64,000 nucleotides of DNA from Bolinopsis microptera (taxonomy: Eukaryota; Ctenophora; Tentaculata; Lobata; Bolinopsidae). Positions within the stretch are counted from its first letter, which is position 1; every line of letters begins with the position of its first letter. The stretch is taken from positions 15,784,983-15,848,982 of the forward strand of contig NC_087077.1 of NCBI RefSeq assembly GCF_026151205.1, given 5' to 3'. Under the pieces are notes generated by a model. The model was not told the DNA's origin and did no database searches. It saw nothing but the letters and a program-made list of their open reading frames with translations. This document shows positions 1-11,655 of the stretch, one piece after another. The translations under genes were made by a program, and so were the position numbers.

Positions 1-1373
1 GCCCAATTTACCACATACCCATATTTTTGCATGATTTCTGGAACCGAAAATCAGTTTTTCGCCAATAACTGAAAAAGTAAGCACTTTAAGGCATATGTTT
101 CTTCGTAAGTCATATATAAATATGCCAATTGCGGTTCTTTTGCACTCTATCCAAAGACTCCATCACAATCCTATCAAAAGTTAGTAAAATCGGCTCAGCG
201 CCACGCCCAAAATGGTTTTTGGCGAATTTCTCGAAAAGTAAGGATTTTAGGCAATGTGTTGATCAATAACTCTTATATAAACATGCACATGCGGCTTCGT
301 TTAAGCCTATTTTGAAGTCTCTACGACCTTCAGAAGCAAGGGGTCAGTTACGTTATTGGGTCAATATGGGCGTGGCCCTCCTGGGTTTTGCCCAAAGTAA
401 AAAAAATGTCTCCAACCGAAAATCGTTTATTCATACCTTTGGGAAGGTCTGTGCAAAGTTTTGTGGGTATCTGAAAATTTGCAGGCACATGTCCATAAAT
501 GACTGGACTATAGGGTATTTATAAAACACATAATTACTGAACACGTGTCGAGATTAACTTAAAACGTGAAAAATCAATAATCAAGTAATCACACGTTTCC
601 TTGCCCCTTCCCTTGTCTGAAAAGTGAAAACTATCCCCTCCGCTTTCACCGAACGTGTGTCTAATCACGAGCAATTTAAATCAAACACGTAAAAAAAAGT
701 AACACATAAATGCGAGTACAGTGGCAGTCAACTACATGAATGGTAGTCAACTGATAGTGCGGAGAAACACGGCACACACGTTAGGCCAGGAATGTTCCGC
801 GCCATATAAGGAATAATTCACTGGGTGTACAAATAAACAATGTGGTTGGGCCGTGAACTGGTGGTATTTTTTACACAACTTGTTTTAGTGGGAGCTTGTC
901 AAGTCCTGTGCTCGATTATAGTAGTATAGAAGTGAGGCGGAACACCATAGTATGAAGACACAGGCACTTTTAGAGTCCATTTTAATATCACTTTTCACGC
1001 TCAGTGCTTCAGACTTTAAAGTAAAACTGGCACTTTCCATTTTAACTTCGGCTAATTGATCCCTTACCAATATAAGATAAGTTGTAAATGTAAGTATGAA
1101 TTGTGGGTCAAATAAGACAGTAGTTTTTATGTTCTTATGTGACTTTTTAATCTATAATTCCCGGCCAAAAACTCAAAATTGGCCGGGGCCGGGAATAAAC
1201 ACCTCCCCCGGCGCCGGGAATCCCGGTCGTTCAGTGCATTACAGCACAGTAAACAGAGCCAAAGTTGTTACTTGTCAAATGCTAAAATAGAATCTCTAGA
1301 ATACAAATAAATTCATTCGATCAACATCGAAAATGACGTCACAACGACGGTAATGTCAATGACGTCACGAAGC
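1..1373. other. non-coding AT-rich stretch, no gene seen
   Basis: Only short open frames of about 60-70 codons occur, with no recognisable motif. There are scattered short inverted or direct words, for example a palindromic cggccggg-rich patch near 1161-1225. I see nothing I can annotate. Confidence 0.6.
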
Positions 1374-1500
1374 TCACTTGAAGTTTTTGCTGCTGTCTGA
1401 GTTTATCAGCTTGTTCACCAGTCTCTGTACTTCTTCAGCGTGCTGATTCAACAGCTCCTGCGGGAGATGCTTCTTGATCTTTCAGCGCTTTTAGCTTCTC
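1374..1500 (-). pseudogene. possible 3'-terminal coiled-coil exon, frameshifted
   Basis: Read on the minus strand, a splice-acceptor-like TTATTTCAG is followed by EKLKALKDQ. After a one-base frame change comes KHLPQELLNQHAEEVQRLV and a short tail ending in a TGA stop at 1374-1376. The heptad-like Leu spacing suggests a coiled coil. The frame change could be a decayed exon, a sequencing error or chance. I do not recognise the protein and found no upstream exon. It is listed because composition and acceptor agree better than in neighbouring frames. Confidence 0.2.
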
Positions 1501-2956
1501 CTGAAATAATCGAGAGGTAATATTGTCTTCTTTCTCTAATAACAAACAAAATAATAAACAAACAAATAAGCAAAGTTTTGTCTGCTTTCAAGCTCAAAAG
1601 TAATAGTAACACTAACACGACTCACGAGCCCTTTAAAGCTTGTAATAATGTAAGGCGTGACTGTGTTTTCTGTGGACAAAATTATTTCAACCTAATTTCT
1701 GCATGACAATGTTTAACCTAATTTCTACATGACTATGATCCAGCTATCAGGAAAATTTAAACATCTAATAATTTAAAATTATATCATTAGAACTAGAAGT
1801 TCATTTAAAAGTATCGAAATCTTAGTTCTATTTTTACAGTCACCTTTTTAACTATTGAGTTCAATGATTGCTAACTTTGGTTTACTCTTTAACTAAAATT
1901 TGCTGAAATTAAAAAGTTGTATGATAAAAAGGTACACAAAATCAAAAACTTAGTCGATTAAACTCGTTTCTAGTCTGCGTCCAAACTTACTTATTATTAT
2001 TAAAGTTAAACGTTAGAATTTATAAATAATAGTAAAACAGGATTTAATATCTCCCAAAGGATCAACCTCGTGAACTGTAACTTCGATTTAATAAAAGGCT
2101 CGAATAAAAGCAAAGAGGTTACTAAGTACTTACCTATTACCCCCATGACATAAGATTAAAATTCTCCCCTAACGAGATATTGGCGAAAAACTGTCTCGAT
2201 CACGTGATATGACCGTATAAGGAAGTTAGCCTAATTTCTCTATAGTGTTTCAGTATATGCTTTTGTAAAGGATTTGGTTAGGGTTATGCCGTTAGGGTTG
2301 GGATCTGATTAAAGGGTTATGGTTTCCGGGTTTCGAATAGTTGTTTAGGGCCATCTACAGAACGGGTTGAAGAAGTCACGTGACAGGCGATTGTAGAGTG
2401 ATTAATCATCATCCACCATAACTGCCATCGTAAACAGTTAATTAATTAGGTATCAACAATCAAGCACAATATATAATACAGCAGGGCTGATTACTGCTGA
2501 CACATTATAAAGCAACTAAGAGCAGAAATATGGATGATGGAATAACGCGAGGCAACAGTGAACTGGGCGCAATTAAAACGCGAACAGTGAACGCACGAGG
2601 TGTAAAGGTCAAAGTGCTCCTTCATCAATTATGTTCACTCTTAGACGGATTTGACACGCGAAATTGCGCGGCAATTATGCGCGGCGCGTAAAACTTTTGT
2701 AAACCTTTCGGACAAGGGTTAAATTATTTTTCTACTGTCAACACAGCCCAAGTTATACATGTTTTAATATCAAAAAATGTCCAATTTTTTTGTATCATTT
2801 TTAACTAATTTTTTTTTCAAATCGCTGCCACATCAAAATTATTTTACGAAAGTACATTAAATTTTCACAAAAAGCAAGTTTAATTGTTTTAGAACTATAT
2901 TAAAAAAGAATTTAATATTAAAAATGTTCAAACTTTAAAATTATCAATTGAATAAA
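1501..2956. other. non-coding AT-rich stretch
   Basis: No frame of note. It is largely A/T-rich with a CG-rich patch near 2650-2700 (gcgcgg words). Nothing supportable as a gene, RNA or element end. Confidence 0.6.
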
Positions 2957-2978
2957 TTAGTAGAGGCTCTTACGGGCA
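2957..2978 (+). repeat. 22-bp repeat, inverted partner at 11634-11655
   Basis: This segment (GTAGAGGCTCTTACGGGCA preceded by TTA) is repeated exactly in reverse complement at 11634-11655. Both copies are bordered by TA on the outside of the shared 19-bp core, as for a TIR with a TA target duplication. The intervening 8.7 kb has no transposase, so it could be two separate short elements of one family facing each other. Confidence 0.45.
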
Positions 2979-2984
2979 TTGTCT

Positions 2985-3240
2985 GCTCGATACGCTAGGG
3001 ACCCCAGATACACCTTACTAGACGTATTTTTGACCGTAGAATCGATTGAAAGTAGTTTTAAAATGATTGGACTGATTGTTCTGGGGTAAAATTGCAAAAA
3101 AACCGATTTTTGGGCCAAAAATAGGCCAAAAAACCATGTTTTTTGATATTTTGAGCAAGTTAATTTTGTTGGTATGTCGGCAAAACTTGCATGAAGATAG
3201 CTAAAAGACAGCCGCACAAGATTGTGTAAAAATAAAACAA
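2985..3240 (+). repeat. dispersed repeat, copy A
   Basis: The block starting cgatacgctagggacccc is diverged but clearly related to 57510-57760 and to its duplicate at 63127-63370. Shared words in the same order are gatacgctagggacccc, gtatttttgaccgtagaa, aaaataggcc, and a gttggYatRtc...gcaaaaYttg segment near the end. No coding sense is evident; a 116-codon minus frame across it is only a by-product. It is a middle-repetitive element of unknown class. Confidence 0.6.
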
Positions 3241-4215
3241 ATCCCTCTATTTGTTCTGAGGTAAAAATCCAAAAAAGTGGTACAAATTTTGACTTTTTTG
3301 CGCGCAATTTATTTTTGGTACTTATATGCTATATTTTGAAAATTTTTAAACTTATATCTTGTAATAACAATTAATTAAAGTATATTTAATATAATTTTGA
3401 CCAAAAAATTCATGTTTAATGGAACCAAAATTTTAGGTGCGCCGCGCATATTTTCGAATATTTACACCGTGGTATGAAAATCGAGCGCTAAAGCAAATAC
3501 TGTCATATTGTCACAAGAATACCTAGGTTGTTTTTCAGTATTATTGTCGCATTTCGAAACTCCTTTTCACCCTATTTGGTTATCTTTTTGATGTGTAATT
3601 TGATTACTAACTATGTTTTCATGTATTCTCTTTGATGTGGAGTACCCATTCATACTATTTCCTATCGTTTTTATCATATGCTTTTTCCTCTAGAGTCGGC
3701 TCTATTTGTGACATACCTCTTATCTTCTACAGAGTTTATCGTGGTTTGTTGATACTGAATTGGTTTAATTGATACTATACGATTACTTTGTTAGAAATGT
3801 ATAGTAAGATGTGACGGAATAAGAGAAACTAAAATATTTAAATGGGTTGTGGCCATTTCAAAATATTCGATGAGGTTATATTTTTTAAATTGAAGGTCTT
3901 TCACCAAATATGACTTGAATAGTTTTTCGACAAAGTTTTTAGAAGAGCTTTAATGATTTCAAAGAATTAGCAAATTGATTGTACATCTTAGAAGCTACTA
4001 CAGAGAGGCTACCTACACCAAACATAAATCCGAACATATCTTGCAGATAAGTTGGAGCCAATCCTAGTATGGATTTGTGAGATTTTGTAGTGAGATTTTG
4101 AATTCAATCCTCTTCTCTATATCCATTATCCAACCAGTAAAGATTGATCAGTTCATCCTCAAGATGGTAATGTTTATATTGCCTATCAACAGCTTTGGCT
4201 ACGGCATTTTGTAGT
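3241..4215. other. non-coding stretch
   Basis: AT-rich with no supportable frame. A word aatcgagcgctaa near 3480 recurs near 12165 in the same orientation, after a CG-rich gcgc patch in both places, hinting at another diverged dispersed repeat. Confidence 0.5.
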
Positions 4216-4262
4216 AACTGGACCTGATAGGATACAAGGATACAAGGATACAAGGATACATT
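4216..4262 (-). repeat. 8-bp microsatellite tail of a LINE-like element
   Basis: Four copies of the 8-bp unit ATACAAGG are followed by atttattgag. On the minus strand this reads as AATAAATGTATCCTTGTATCC-type sequence, the sort of short 3' tail repeat seen in CR1/L2-type LINEs. It lies downstream on the minus strand of the ORF1-like remnant at 4400-5220 and probably is its 3' end. Confidence 0.5.
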
Positions 4263-4399
4263 TATTGAGTTCCAAAAGTGGTAATCCTGAAATAAACATT
4301 GACATCATTGGCAAGTAATGGCCTCAAAAATTATGGTCCCTTCAAGATCGAAATCAATAATAATGTTTAAATTTAGATAAGTAGGAATAATCATTTTAG

Positions 4400-5220
4400 C
4401 CAGTCTCGCCTCTAGTTATACTCTCTACAAGCTGACTATCTTATTGTTCCTAATACTATGAAACTTGTCAGGCTCTGTAGTTCGTTTCAGTCTCAGTTCT
4501 TCTACAAGCTTTTTATAAGCTTTTCGTTCTGTGGCAGTCCTATCAGGGCAGATGTAAACTGAGCTGTTCCCCTCCTTTGAGCGTAGTGTACTGGTGTTTC
4601 TGATCACTGGTGTTGCATGGTCAGAACTGCTCAATGCGAACTTTACTGGTCTGGATACATTTTCTTTCGGAGCTCCAATACAGCAGCAGTCCCTGACTAA
4701 AGGCTTCTCACTAATTTCATTCAGAACCTCCTCAACATTACTCAGCAGTTGCTCGTTCTCTGATTCTGATAGACCATAAATGATTACGTTCTTGCTTCAC
4801 TCAATCTGGTTTTCTAATTTTTTAACTGCAGCGTGGATCTTCTTCGGGGCGAAAGCAGCATTGATGCTTTTTCTAACGACTGAAGAGTAGCTTTTCATCT
4901 CCGTTTGCACGGTATTCTGCATTGATTTGAGCTGTTTGTTGCTTTTTTAAATAGCCTTATTCTGAAGATCGATGATAATACTCTGATCTGAAATCTTCTC
5001 ACTTTTCAACTTGTCAATTTCTTCTGCAAGAGGTATTGCCTTCCTTAGCCAGGTGATACTGAACTGGTCCAATATACAACAAACAGTTTCCAAGCATTCG
5101 CATGGTTTCTCTTTCGTTACTGATCTCTTGTTCATCAAATTGCAAGATTGAATTTCCTCGTACATTTTCTTGTTGATTTCACTACAAATCTCATCTAAAA
5201 CACTCCCTGGCTTTTAATAG
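4400..5220 (-). pseudogene. LINE ORF1-like protein remnant (CR1/L2 type)
   Basis: The minus strand reads almost continuously through a LINE ORF1 pattern. It runs from KPGSVLDEICSEINKKMYEE, through a Leu-rich coiled coil (AIPLAEEIDKLKSEK), to SKNVIIYGLSESE (the RRM-like start), RPVKFALSSSDHA, and YICPDRTATERKAYKKLVEE with IRNNKIVSL at the end. ORF1 proteins bind the element RNA. Two internal stops (after DLQNKAI and after ENQIE) break it. No endonuclease or reverse transcriptase follows; only about 160 bp of 3' UTR and a microsatellite tail do. It therefore looks like an ORF1-only element. Assignment to ORF1 is by motif recognition; the clade is inference. Confidence 0.65.
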
Positions 5221-6394
5221 TAGGCACAAACATTACTAATTGAGTTTGTAGCGTATATTAAGACGCAATGAAACTACCGGACCACGATGTATGGGGACTT
5301 GCCACCCCATGGCAACATTAAAATATATCGACTCTGTTACATCGTTTCCTGTTAATATAAAACTCCGTTACAAAATGAACTGGGATCTGGCAATACTACA
5401 CCTTAGTTCGATAAAATATGATAAAGTAATGTATAACTAGACTTAAGTAAAAGTCTGAAAGAATATAGAAAACAAAATATATACTGCTAGAAAGCTAAAT
5501 AATAAACTGCCAAAGAATCGTTAACGTGATATAAAACTGTTCCAAAACGATCAAAGGGGGAAGTGAATAGATCACGGACGAGGTAACATGCATAAGGAAT
5601 TACAAGGTTTGGCCTCACACACAATATAATTACATGAAGTCATTTACTGTGAAATTGTGCCAGTGTTTAAAGATGCACGCTGGTTGACTGTTAATAAATA
5701 ATTTAAGATGTCTATGTAAGATTTTCCGTTCAAAATTCTGGGTGATCAGTTTATCGATTATGACGCTTTGCCCTTGTCAGAGGGTCTATCATTATGAGTT
5801 TAGATTGAAATTGGCTAATCTCCTCTGAATTGAATACAAATAACACACGTTATTGCCGACGTTTCGCCCCCATGGCTTCTTCAAGGCGGAACAAAAACTT
5901 TGTTACATAGTGACCTGGTAAATATCCAAATTAATACATAAAACTCTGAGAAACATTAAAAATAAATGGGAAGATTCTAAGCGGTAGAAAATTTTAAAGC
6001 AAAAGATAGATGTTAGGCCAAAGAATCTAGAACTGTCCAATATTTGAGAGCTAGACCAACGTACACAGAACAGCAACGAAAATAGCTTCCTACTCCCTAA
6101 CATTTTCGGGGAAACTGAAAGGGTGCCACGTACATATATTTTGATGACATTTACATAATAGCCCATGTGGTCTTTTGCCACGAGTCTGCTTCAGGTGAGA
6201 GCTGAGTGTTTATTTTAGGAAGTAACTGCTTGATATACAGTGATTGCCAGATCATTCGGTCTGCATTACTAATGTTTTATGAGCGATTTCCACACCATCT
6301 CATTGAGCAATACTATATTAGACCGAAAGACTTTAATTTGAGTTTTAGAATTATTTATATTAGTTTTAGAATCATGTACATTAGCTGCAGATAG
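5221..6394. other. non-coding stretch with one Penelope-like motif
   Basis: No gene seen. At about 5850-5885 the words gacgtttcgccccc and ggcttcttcaagg match the end sequence often found at termini of Penelope-like elements, but no coding part is adjacent. A 92-codon minus frame (5903-6181) has no recognisable features. Confidence 0.4.
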
Positions 6395-6537
6395 TATTTA
6401 AACGGGTGGGCAACAATTGACCCCCCGTAAATTGACCCCCCGACAATTTTCCCCCGACAATTGACCCCCCAACAATTATCCCCCCGACAATTGACCCCCG
6501 ACAATTAGCCCCCCGACAATATAATTTAATACAATTA

Positions 6538-6667
6538 ATCCTAACCCTAACCCTTATCCTAACCCTAACCCTAACCCTAACCCTAACCCTAACCCTAACC
6601 CTAACCCTAACCCTAACCCTAACCCTAACCCTAACCCTAACCCTAACCCTAACCCTAACCCTAACCC
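6538..6667 (-). repeat. interstitial TTAGGG-type array
   Basis: About twenty near-perfect CCCTAA units (TTAGGG on the minus strand), the canonical animal telomere motif, with one cccttat variant near the start. It sits between the inverted arms of the foldback element. Protein-like frames in it (repeating VR or GL) are artefacts of the 6-bp period. Confidence 0.9.
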
Positions 6668-7003
6668 TTTACTGACCCTGACCCTGACCCTGACCCTGAC
6701 CCTGACCCTGACCCTGACCCTGACCCTGACCCTGACCCTGACCATGACCCTGACCCTGACCCTGACCCTGACCCTGACCCTGACCCTGACCCTGACCCTG
6801 ACCCTGACCCTGACCCTGACCCTGACCCTGACCCTGACCCTGACCCTGACCCTGACCCTGAGGCCTGACCCTGAGGCCTGACCCTGACCCTGACCCTGAC
6901 CCTGACCCTGACCCTGACCCTGACCCTGACCCTGACCCTGACCCTGACCCTGACCCTGACCCTGACCCTGACCCTGACCCTGACCCTGACCCTGACCATG
7001 ACC
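6668..7003 (-). repeat. CCCTGA (TCAGGG) variant array
   Basis: Directly abutting the TTAGGG array are more than fifty CCCTGA units, a one-base variant of the telomere unit. They are interrupted only by an aggc insertion pair near 6860-6885 and single ccatga variants. Homogenisation into a pure block implies amplification after the variant arose. Frames reading GSGSGS or GQGQGQ are by-products. Confidence 0.9.
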
Positions 7004-7306
7004 CGATCAATTGATCCCTGTGTAATTACATGGGGGGTCAATTGTCAGGGGGTCACTTGTCGGGGGGTCAATTTTCGGGCGGTCAATTGTTGGGGGGTCA
7101 ATTGTCGGGCGGTCAATTGTCGTACTAAGCCCTAGATTTCGTGACAATTGACCCCAGTGTAATTACATAGGGGGTCAATTGTCGGGGGTCAATTGTCGTA
7201 CTAAACCCTAGATTTCGAGACAATTGACCCCAGTTTAACTACCTAGGGGGTCAATTGTCGGGAAGTCAATTGTCAGGGGGTCAATTGTCGCGGTACCTAT
7301 TTAAAC

Positions 7307-10007
7307 ATCCAGTTCTTTGTCCTCAAGAAACAATTTCTCGGTCGGTTGACGAAGGTTTTGACTTAATCTGAAGAACAGAAATATGTTCATATTTTCATCA
7401 GCTGCTATGAAGATATCATGAACACTATCTTAATAACAAGTGAAATATGATCTCTTTTGTAAGCATATTGTCCAGGACAATTGAGGTCATCATTACATGC
7501 TCATTGCTCCTGTAGCCTTCTCTTTTAATTAGTTTTCCCAAGGTTTGACACTGGTCTGTAGTTTTTCAAGACATCTGGAAAATGATCTTCATCGATTGGG
7601 GATAACTGGTGTGATGTAAAAAAATAATTGTGGCTTATGATACCAGGGAAATGTAGGTATCAGCTAAACCCTCGATTTTATGTTTAAATACATTGTATTT
7701 ATCATAAATATCATATCATATATATATACAGTTACACTGTGTAGTGTTATCCTTTATTAAATAATTGTGGACACTGGCTGATAATCAGTGAAGGCAGAAT
7801 CGTGGATTATACCTGATAACTACTGGTGGTGTTATGGCTATTAGAGGGTTGTTAGAGGACTGGGCTATTACCGTAACAGCTGGCTACTAGCCTGGTGTTA
7901 GAGGGTTGTTAAGATTTTTGGGAGCACAGATACTTAATAGTAATATATCTTGTTTGGATGTTTGAACTTTTCGATTTGTATCTCGAAAGTTATGTTTAAC
8001 TTCCCCACGCAGTGTTTTAAATGTATGATATTGTAAGATTTATAATGTCATTATTTTATAGCTCCTCAAAGGATATTGTTCTTATCCACGTAGGAATCAA
8101 GTGCTCATTTTGATTGAGGTGGCAATTTGAAGTTGCAGCCCAAGATTTTATTGATTTTAATGTGGTCTATTCTTGATAAAAATATATTGCGCTACTCTTC
8201 GTTTAAACTACTTTAGCTTTAAACTGTTTAGGAGATGATTTGAAGCGGTGCTACAATCTACAGTGGTCGGTGGACAAGTGTGATGGACACCAGAGCCAGA
8301 TGCTTTAGTTCACACTATGACTGTGACTGATGTACCTCTGCAACAAACTGACTGTCTTACTTGTAACCTGGTTAGTTAATATTAGTTATTCTTAATTGTG
8401 TACCTTCAAGCTTTCCTCCACAATTACAACCAACTTAGAAGCAATGATTTATTGTCAGTATTTTTTATTATTGAACAGACTGAGCCTTGTGCTCCTATTA
8501 CCTTAATGCCAATAAATTTGGTTGACAATAAATTTGGTTACCATAATTTTGAAAATTTTTAGTCTACAACAATTTTAGTCACATTTTTCGACTTTTTGAA
8601 ACCATTTTCCATTCCATTTATTTGATTTTTCCATTATTCACAATTAAGAATGATTTCACAAACGTCGTAAGCATTACTTTAAAGTACTGCAGGGGATCTT
8701 CGATATTATGCAGGTTTGGTGGGATTAAATTCTAAAATCAAGGTCTTATAACTCGATAACACGTTGCCATGGCCCCATAGCAACCACAATCAGTGCCCTA
8801 GCAACCGAGGCAAATTTGGGTGATTTACCTAATTAATCCTTGGTACTGTTTCACAATTTTAATCATCGTCAATTCACTAGCTCACTGTTTATGCAGGTCT
8901 TTCCAAAGTAAATTCCAAGGAAAAAGTTATGGTTTGGTGTGCCATCAGCCATATAGGACCATGGAATAAATTGCCCATATTTCTTCGAGAAAAATATAAC
9001 TCAAAATTAGCCATTAAACCTTAGAACTACCAATAACTTTTCACAAAATCAAGTTTAGACAAGTCATTTGTCTAAACTGCAGTTTACTTTTGTAGTAGCT
9101 GATCCTAGTCGGCAATCCTAGTGGATAAAGAGTTATTCAAAAGTATATCCTTGCAATATTTTTGAACACCCTGTAGTCTGTACGCTCCGAAATCTGATTT
9201 AATACTTCAACTCTGATATCATCCAGTGCAATGCGATATGCTAATATTTGATTGTAGGAGACTCTCACTTCGTCCCCAAAAATGAAATATGATGGACCCA
9301 CTCACAAGAGCGAAAAAAGATACACATTACTGTAATGTTTATAAAACACTTTTATGTGCTCGTGCAATGTGTTTATTTTCAAAAACTGTAACATCGCTCA
9401 ATCAAAGCCTTATCAGCACAACACGCACAATCACATAATATATCATCAACTTGATCTCAGCGCATCATAATAACAACCACTCGCAAGGACTGTTACCGCT
9501 CACTTCAGACACACACACCCACTACACAGTACCACACACAGCCTGCACAGAGCTCAGCAATCAATTCTAAACGGCTAGCTGATTTTGATAAAATAACATC
9601 GTGATCCGGCGTGATCAATTATTTTAATTGAAGTACAACGGCTGCACCCCTGACTTTTTAACTAAAGATAAGAGACGTATATATTAGGACATTTGTAATC
9701 TGATAAAATTTAAAGTTTTGGTGTGTGAATTAAAGCTTGGTGTGAGAATTAGTGTGGAAATAAAAGAGATATTTATTTTATTACCTATATCATATATCTT
9801 AATTAAGTGACAGTATTATTATTTTAACTACAGATTATATCATTTCAGTTAGTATCGACATGAATGTTACGATTGCAGTTTTATTTATTTTTATATTATA
9901 TTGTATTCAATAAACCGGTTTCAAAGCCCTTTAGTGTGGCCCTCGGGTCTTTAAAACATAATAGGTGAGGTCATGTGGTACCGACATGCTTCAGAGGACA
10001 GAAAGAG
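7307..10007. other. 2.7 kb non-coding stretch
   Basis: No open frame long enough to consider, and no inverted-repeat ends that I can pair. It contains ordinary AT-rich sequence and a CA-rich patch (9465-9545). I see nothing specific. Confidence 0.55.
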
Positions 10008-10074
10008 ACTCAGAATTTTAACCACAAGTCTAGATTCTTTTCATAAATATAGACTTGTGGTTACAATTCTGAGT
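10008..10074. repeat. hairpin, 25-bp arms
   Basis: Arms 10008-10032 and 10050-10074 are inverted copies (actcagaatt...accacaagtcta) with one mismatch, separated by a 17-nt AT-rich loop. It may be a small foldback remnant or a structured RNA; nothing adjacent decides. Confidence 0.75.
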
Positions 10075-10979
10075 GTTTCATACTATTATATCACAGAATT
10101 TTCCTGCTGTTGAAATATTGACAGAAAGGAAAGGTGTTTAGAAGTCGAATTGCTACAACTTCAGAATTCAGATTGCATAACAATTGTATAACTTCAGATT
10201 GGAGGACGGTCTAGGGAAGGATATAGGAATTAAGCTTACTTCACAGCTATACTCTGCAAAAGTACCTTCAGCGAATAAGACGTCAACATCCATCTTGTTT
10301 ATATCAATGATTGTGGACATTACTTTTGTATTCTTTGTAATTTAATTCTCTGACGTTGTATTCTCTTAATACATTGCGTTTGCTAAAATTCTTGTGTGTA
10401 AGCTTTAGAACTCTAGATGTCAAACACAGATTTACGGCCAAGTGTCAACCCGGGGTTTGAAGCACGTTATACTAGTTTCAACTTTTATCAGACTGATCCA
10501 TCGATTTCAGCTATGACATTTTTAGTTCTGATTAAACAAATGGTTTTTATTACATTGTTAATTACATTAAAATACAGTTTGATGTTTAAAACGGGGCATA
10601 TGAAAGTTTTTTATCTTGTAAAACCTCGCCTAATCGACGAAGTTACAGTCAGATCGAAAATTAGAAATAGCTTATTTTTAAAAGCAGCTGAAAGTGCTAT
10701 TTTCAGAACCTGGTGGATATTAGTCTAAAGATTCGTTGGAATTTATTACACTGACCATGACATAAGATCCAAATTCCAAACTGGGTGTTAGGGAAATGCG
10801 GCGGACTAAATGTTATTTTACATCTTCCCCGTCACTGATCACTGTCACATTTAAAGCTGCAAATGGTGTATTTGTTATGCCAACTAACACCAGAACAAAC
10901 AGAGAACTTGTTAAAGTTCAAATTTAGCCCCGTAAAACTCAATGTATGTTATGTAACGGCTAATGTAATGTTCTTACAG
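10075..10979. other. non-coding stretch; one unrecognised 103-codon frame
   Basis: A plus-strand frame 10417-10728 has a hydrophobic middle (about residues 32-60), but the base composition is the same as around it. There is no motif, and I think it is chance. Nothing else is seen. Confidence 0.4.
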
Positions 10980-11083
10980 GATCGTTGACATATTACGTAA
11001 TCACGTCCTGAACAACATTTAATTTGACCCCCCCCCCCCCCCCCCTCTCGGTGATTCCGTATTATGTGAACGACCCCTAATAT
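10979..11083. mobile_element. short MITE-like element with poly-C core
   Basis: The ends are diverged inverted repeats: gatcgttgacatattacgta at left and a right end whose reverse complement is ggggtcgttcacataatacg. Between them is an 18-base C run (11028-11045). It belongs to the same family as the longer element at 52505-52917. No coding capacity. Confidence 0.6.
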
Positions 11084-11633
11084 GCTTACATCGAGGTAGT
11101 GCTTACTGATTTATAGCAACATTTATCATAGCAGCTTGTTTTTAAATCACTGTTTCTTATGATACAAGTTCCGTTACCATTCGTATCACACATAGTAATA
11201 AATTACGTATAGTAGTATTACTCGTCGGGAAAAACCCTGGTTCTTTTTGTAGTAATTGTGCGGAACGCGCTTGCGCCGAATCAAAAATATGTGTGAAAGT
11301 TTTTCTTGCGCGCATTTACTGTGACATAATGTGTCACGTGATAATCTGAAACTTTGAATAGTCATAACACCAAGAGATAGGCAACAGAGGTAAATCTGGC
11401 TACGTAATATCGTCAAGTAGGTATCTAGGAGTTTTGTGAATATTTTGAAATCAAATTCGAGCGGGTATTTTGTGATTTAGCGAGGTGCGCGGAAAAAAGC
11501 AAATAACCGTCAGCACATGGCTATACAGCCTCCATAGTGGCATCTGAGATCGGCTATCGATGCGGCACTACTTACTAGTCCATAAAACAATCATCCCAGG
11601 AGCCTAGGGGCTCCAGCAGAAGAGTGCCTTATT

Positions 11634-11655
11634 TGCCCGTAAGAGCCTCTACTAA
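11634..11655 (-). repeat. 22-bp repeat, inverted partner of 2957-2978
   Basis: Exact reverse complement of the segment at 2957-2978. See that entry for the TA borders. Sequence just inside (agcctaggggctcc) is locally palindromic. Confidence 0.45.

Larger units (their letters stand above)
6395..7306. mobile_element. foldback element carrying a telomere-like array, 9-bp flanking repeat
   Basis: The outer arms are inverted tracts of the word acaattgaccccc (6404-6525 in one orientation, 7025-7297 in the other). Both ends are bordered by the same 9 bp, TATTTAAAC (6395-6403 and 7298-7306), which fits a target-site duplication of the length made by MULE or Merlin transposases. The right arm is longer and contains two copies of a cgtactaaRccctagatttcg-type segment. 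The interior is almost wholly telomere-like repeat (separate entries). No transposase is present, so the element is non-autonomous. The superfamily is not established. Confidence 0.65.

Noticed and set aside
6554..7041. Long minus-strand frames of VR, GS, GQ and GL repeats
   Set aside because: They are six-base telomere-like arrays read in three frames, not proteins.
6395..7306. Chromosome end or fusion point
   Set aside because: The array is internal, bounded by inverted arms and a 9-bp direct repeat, with ordinary sequence on both sides.
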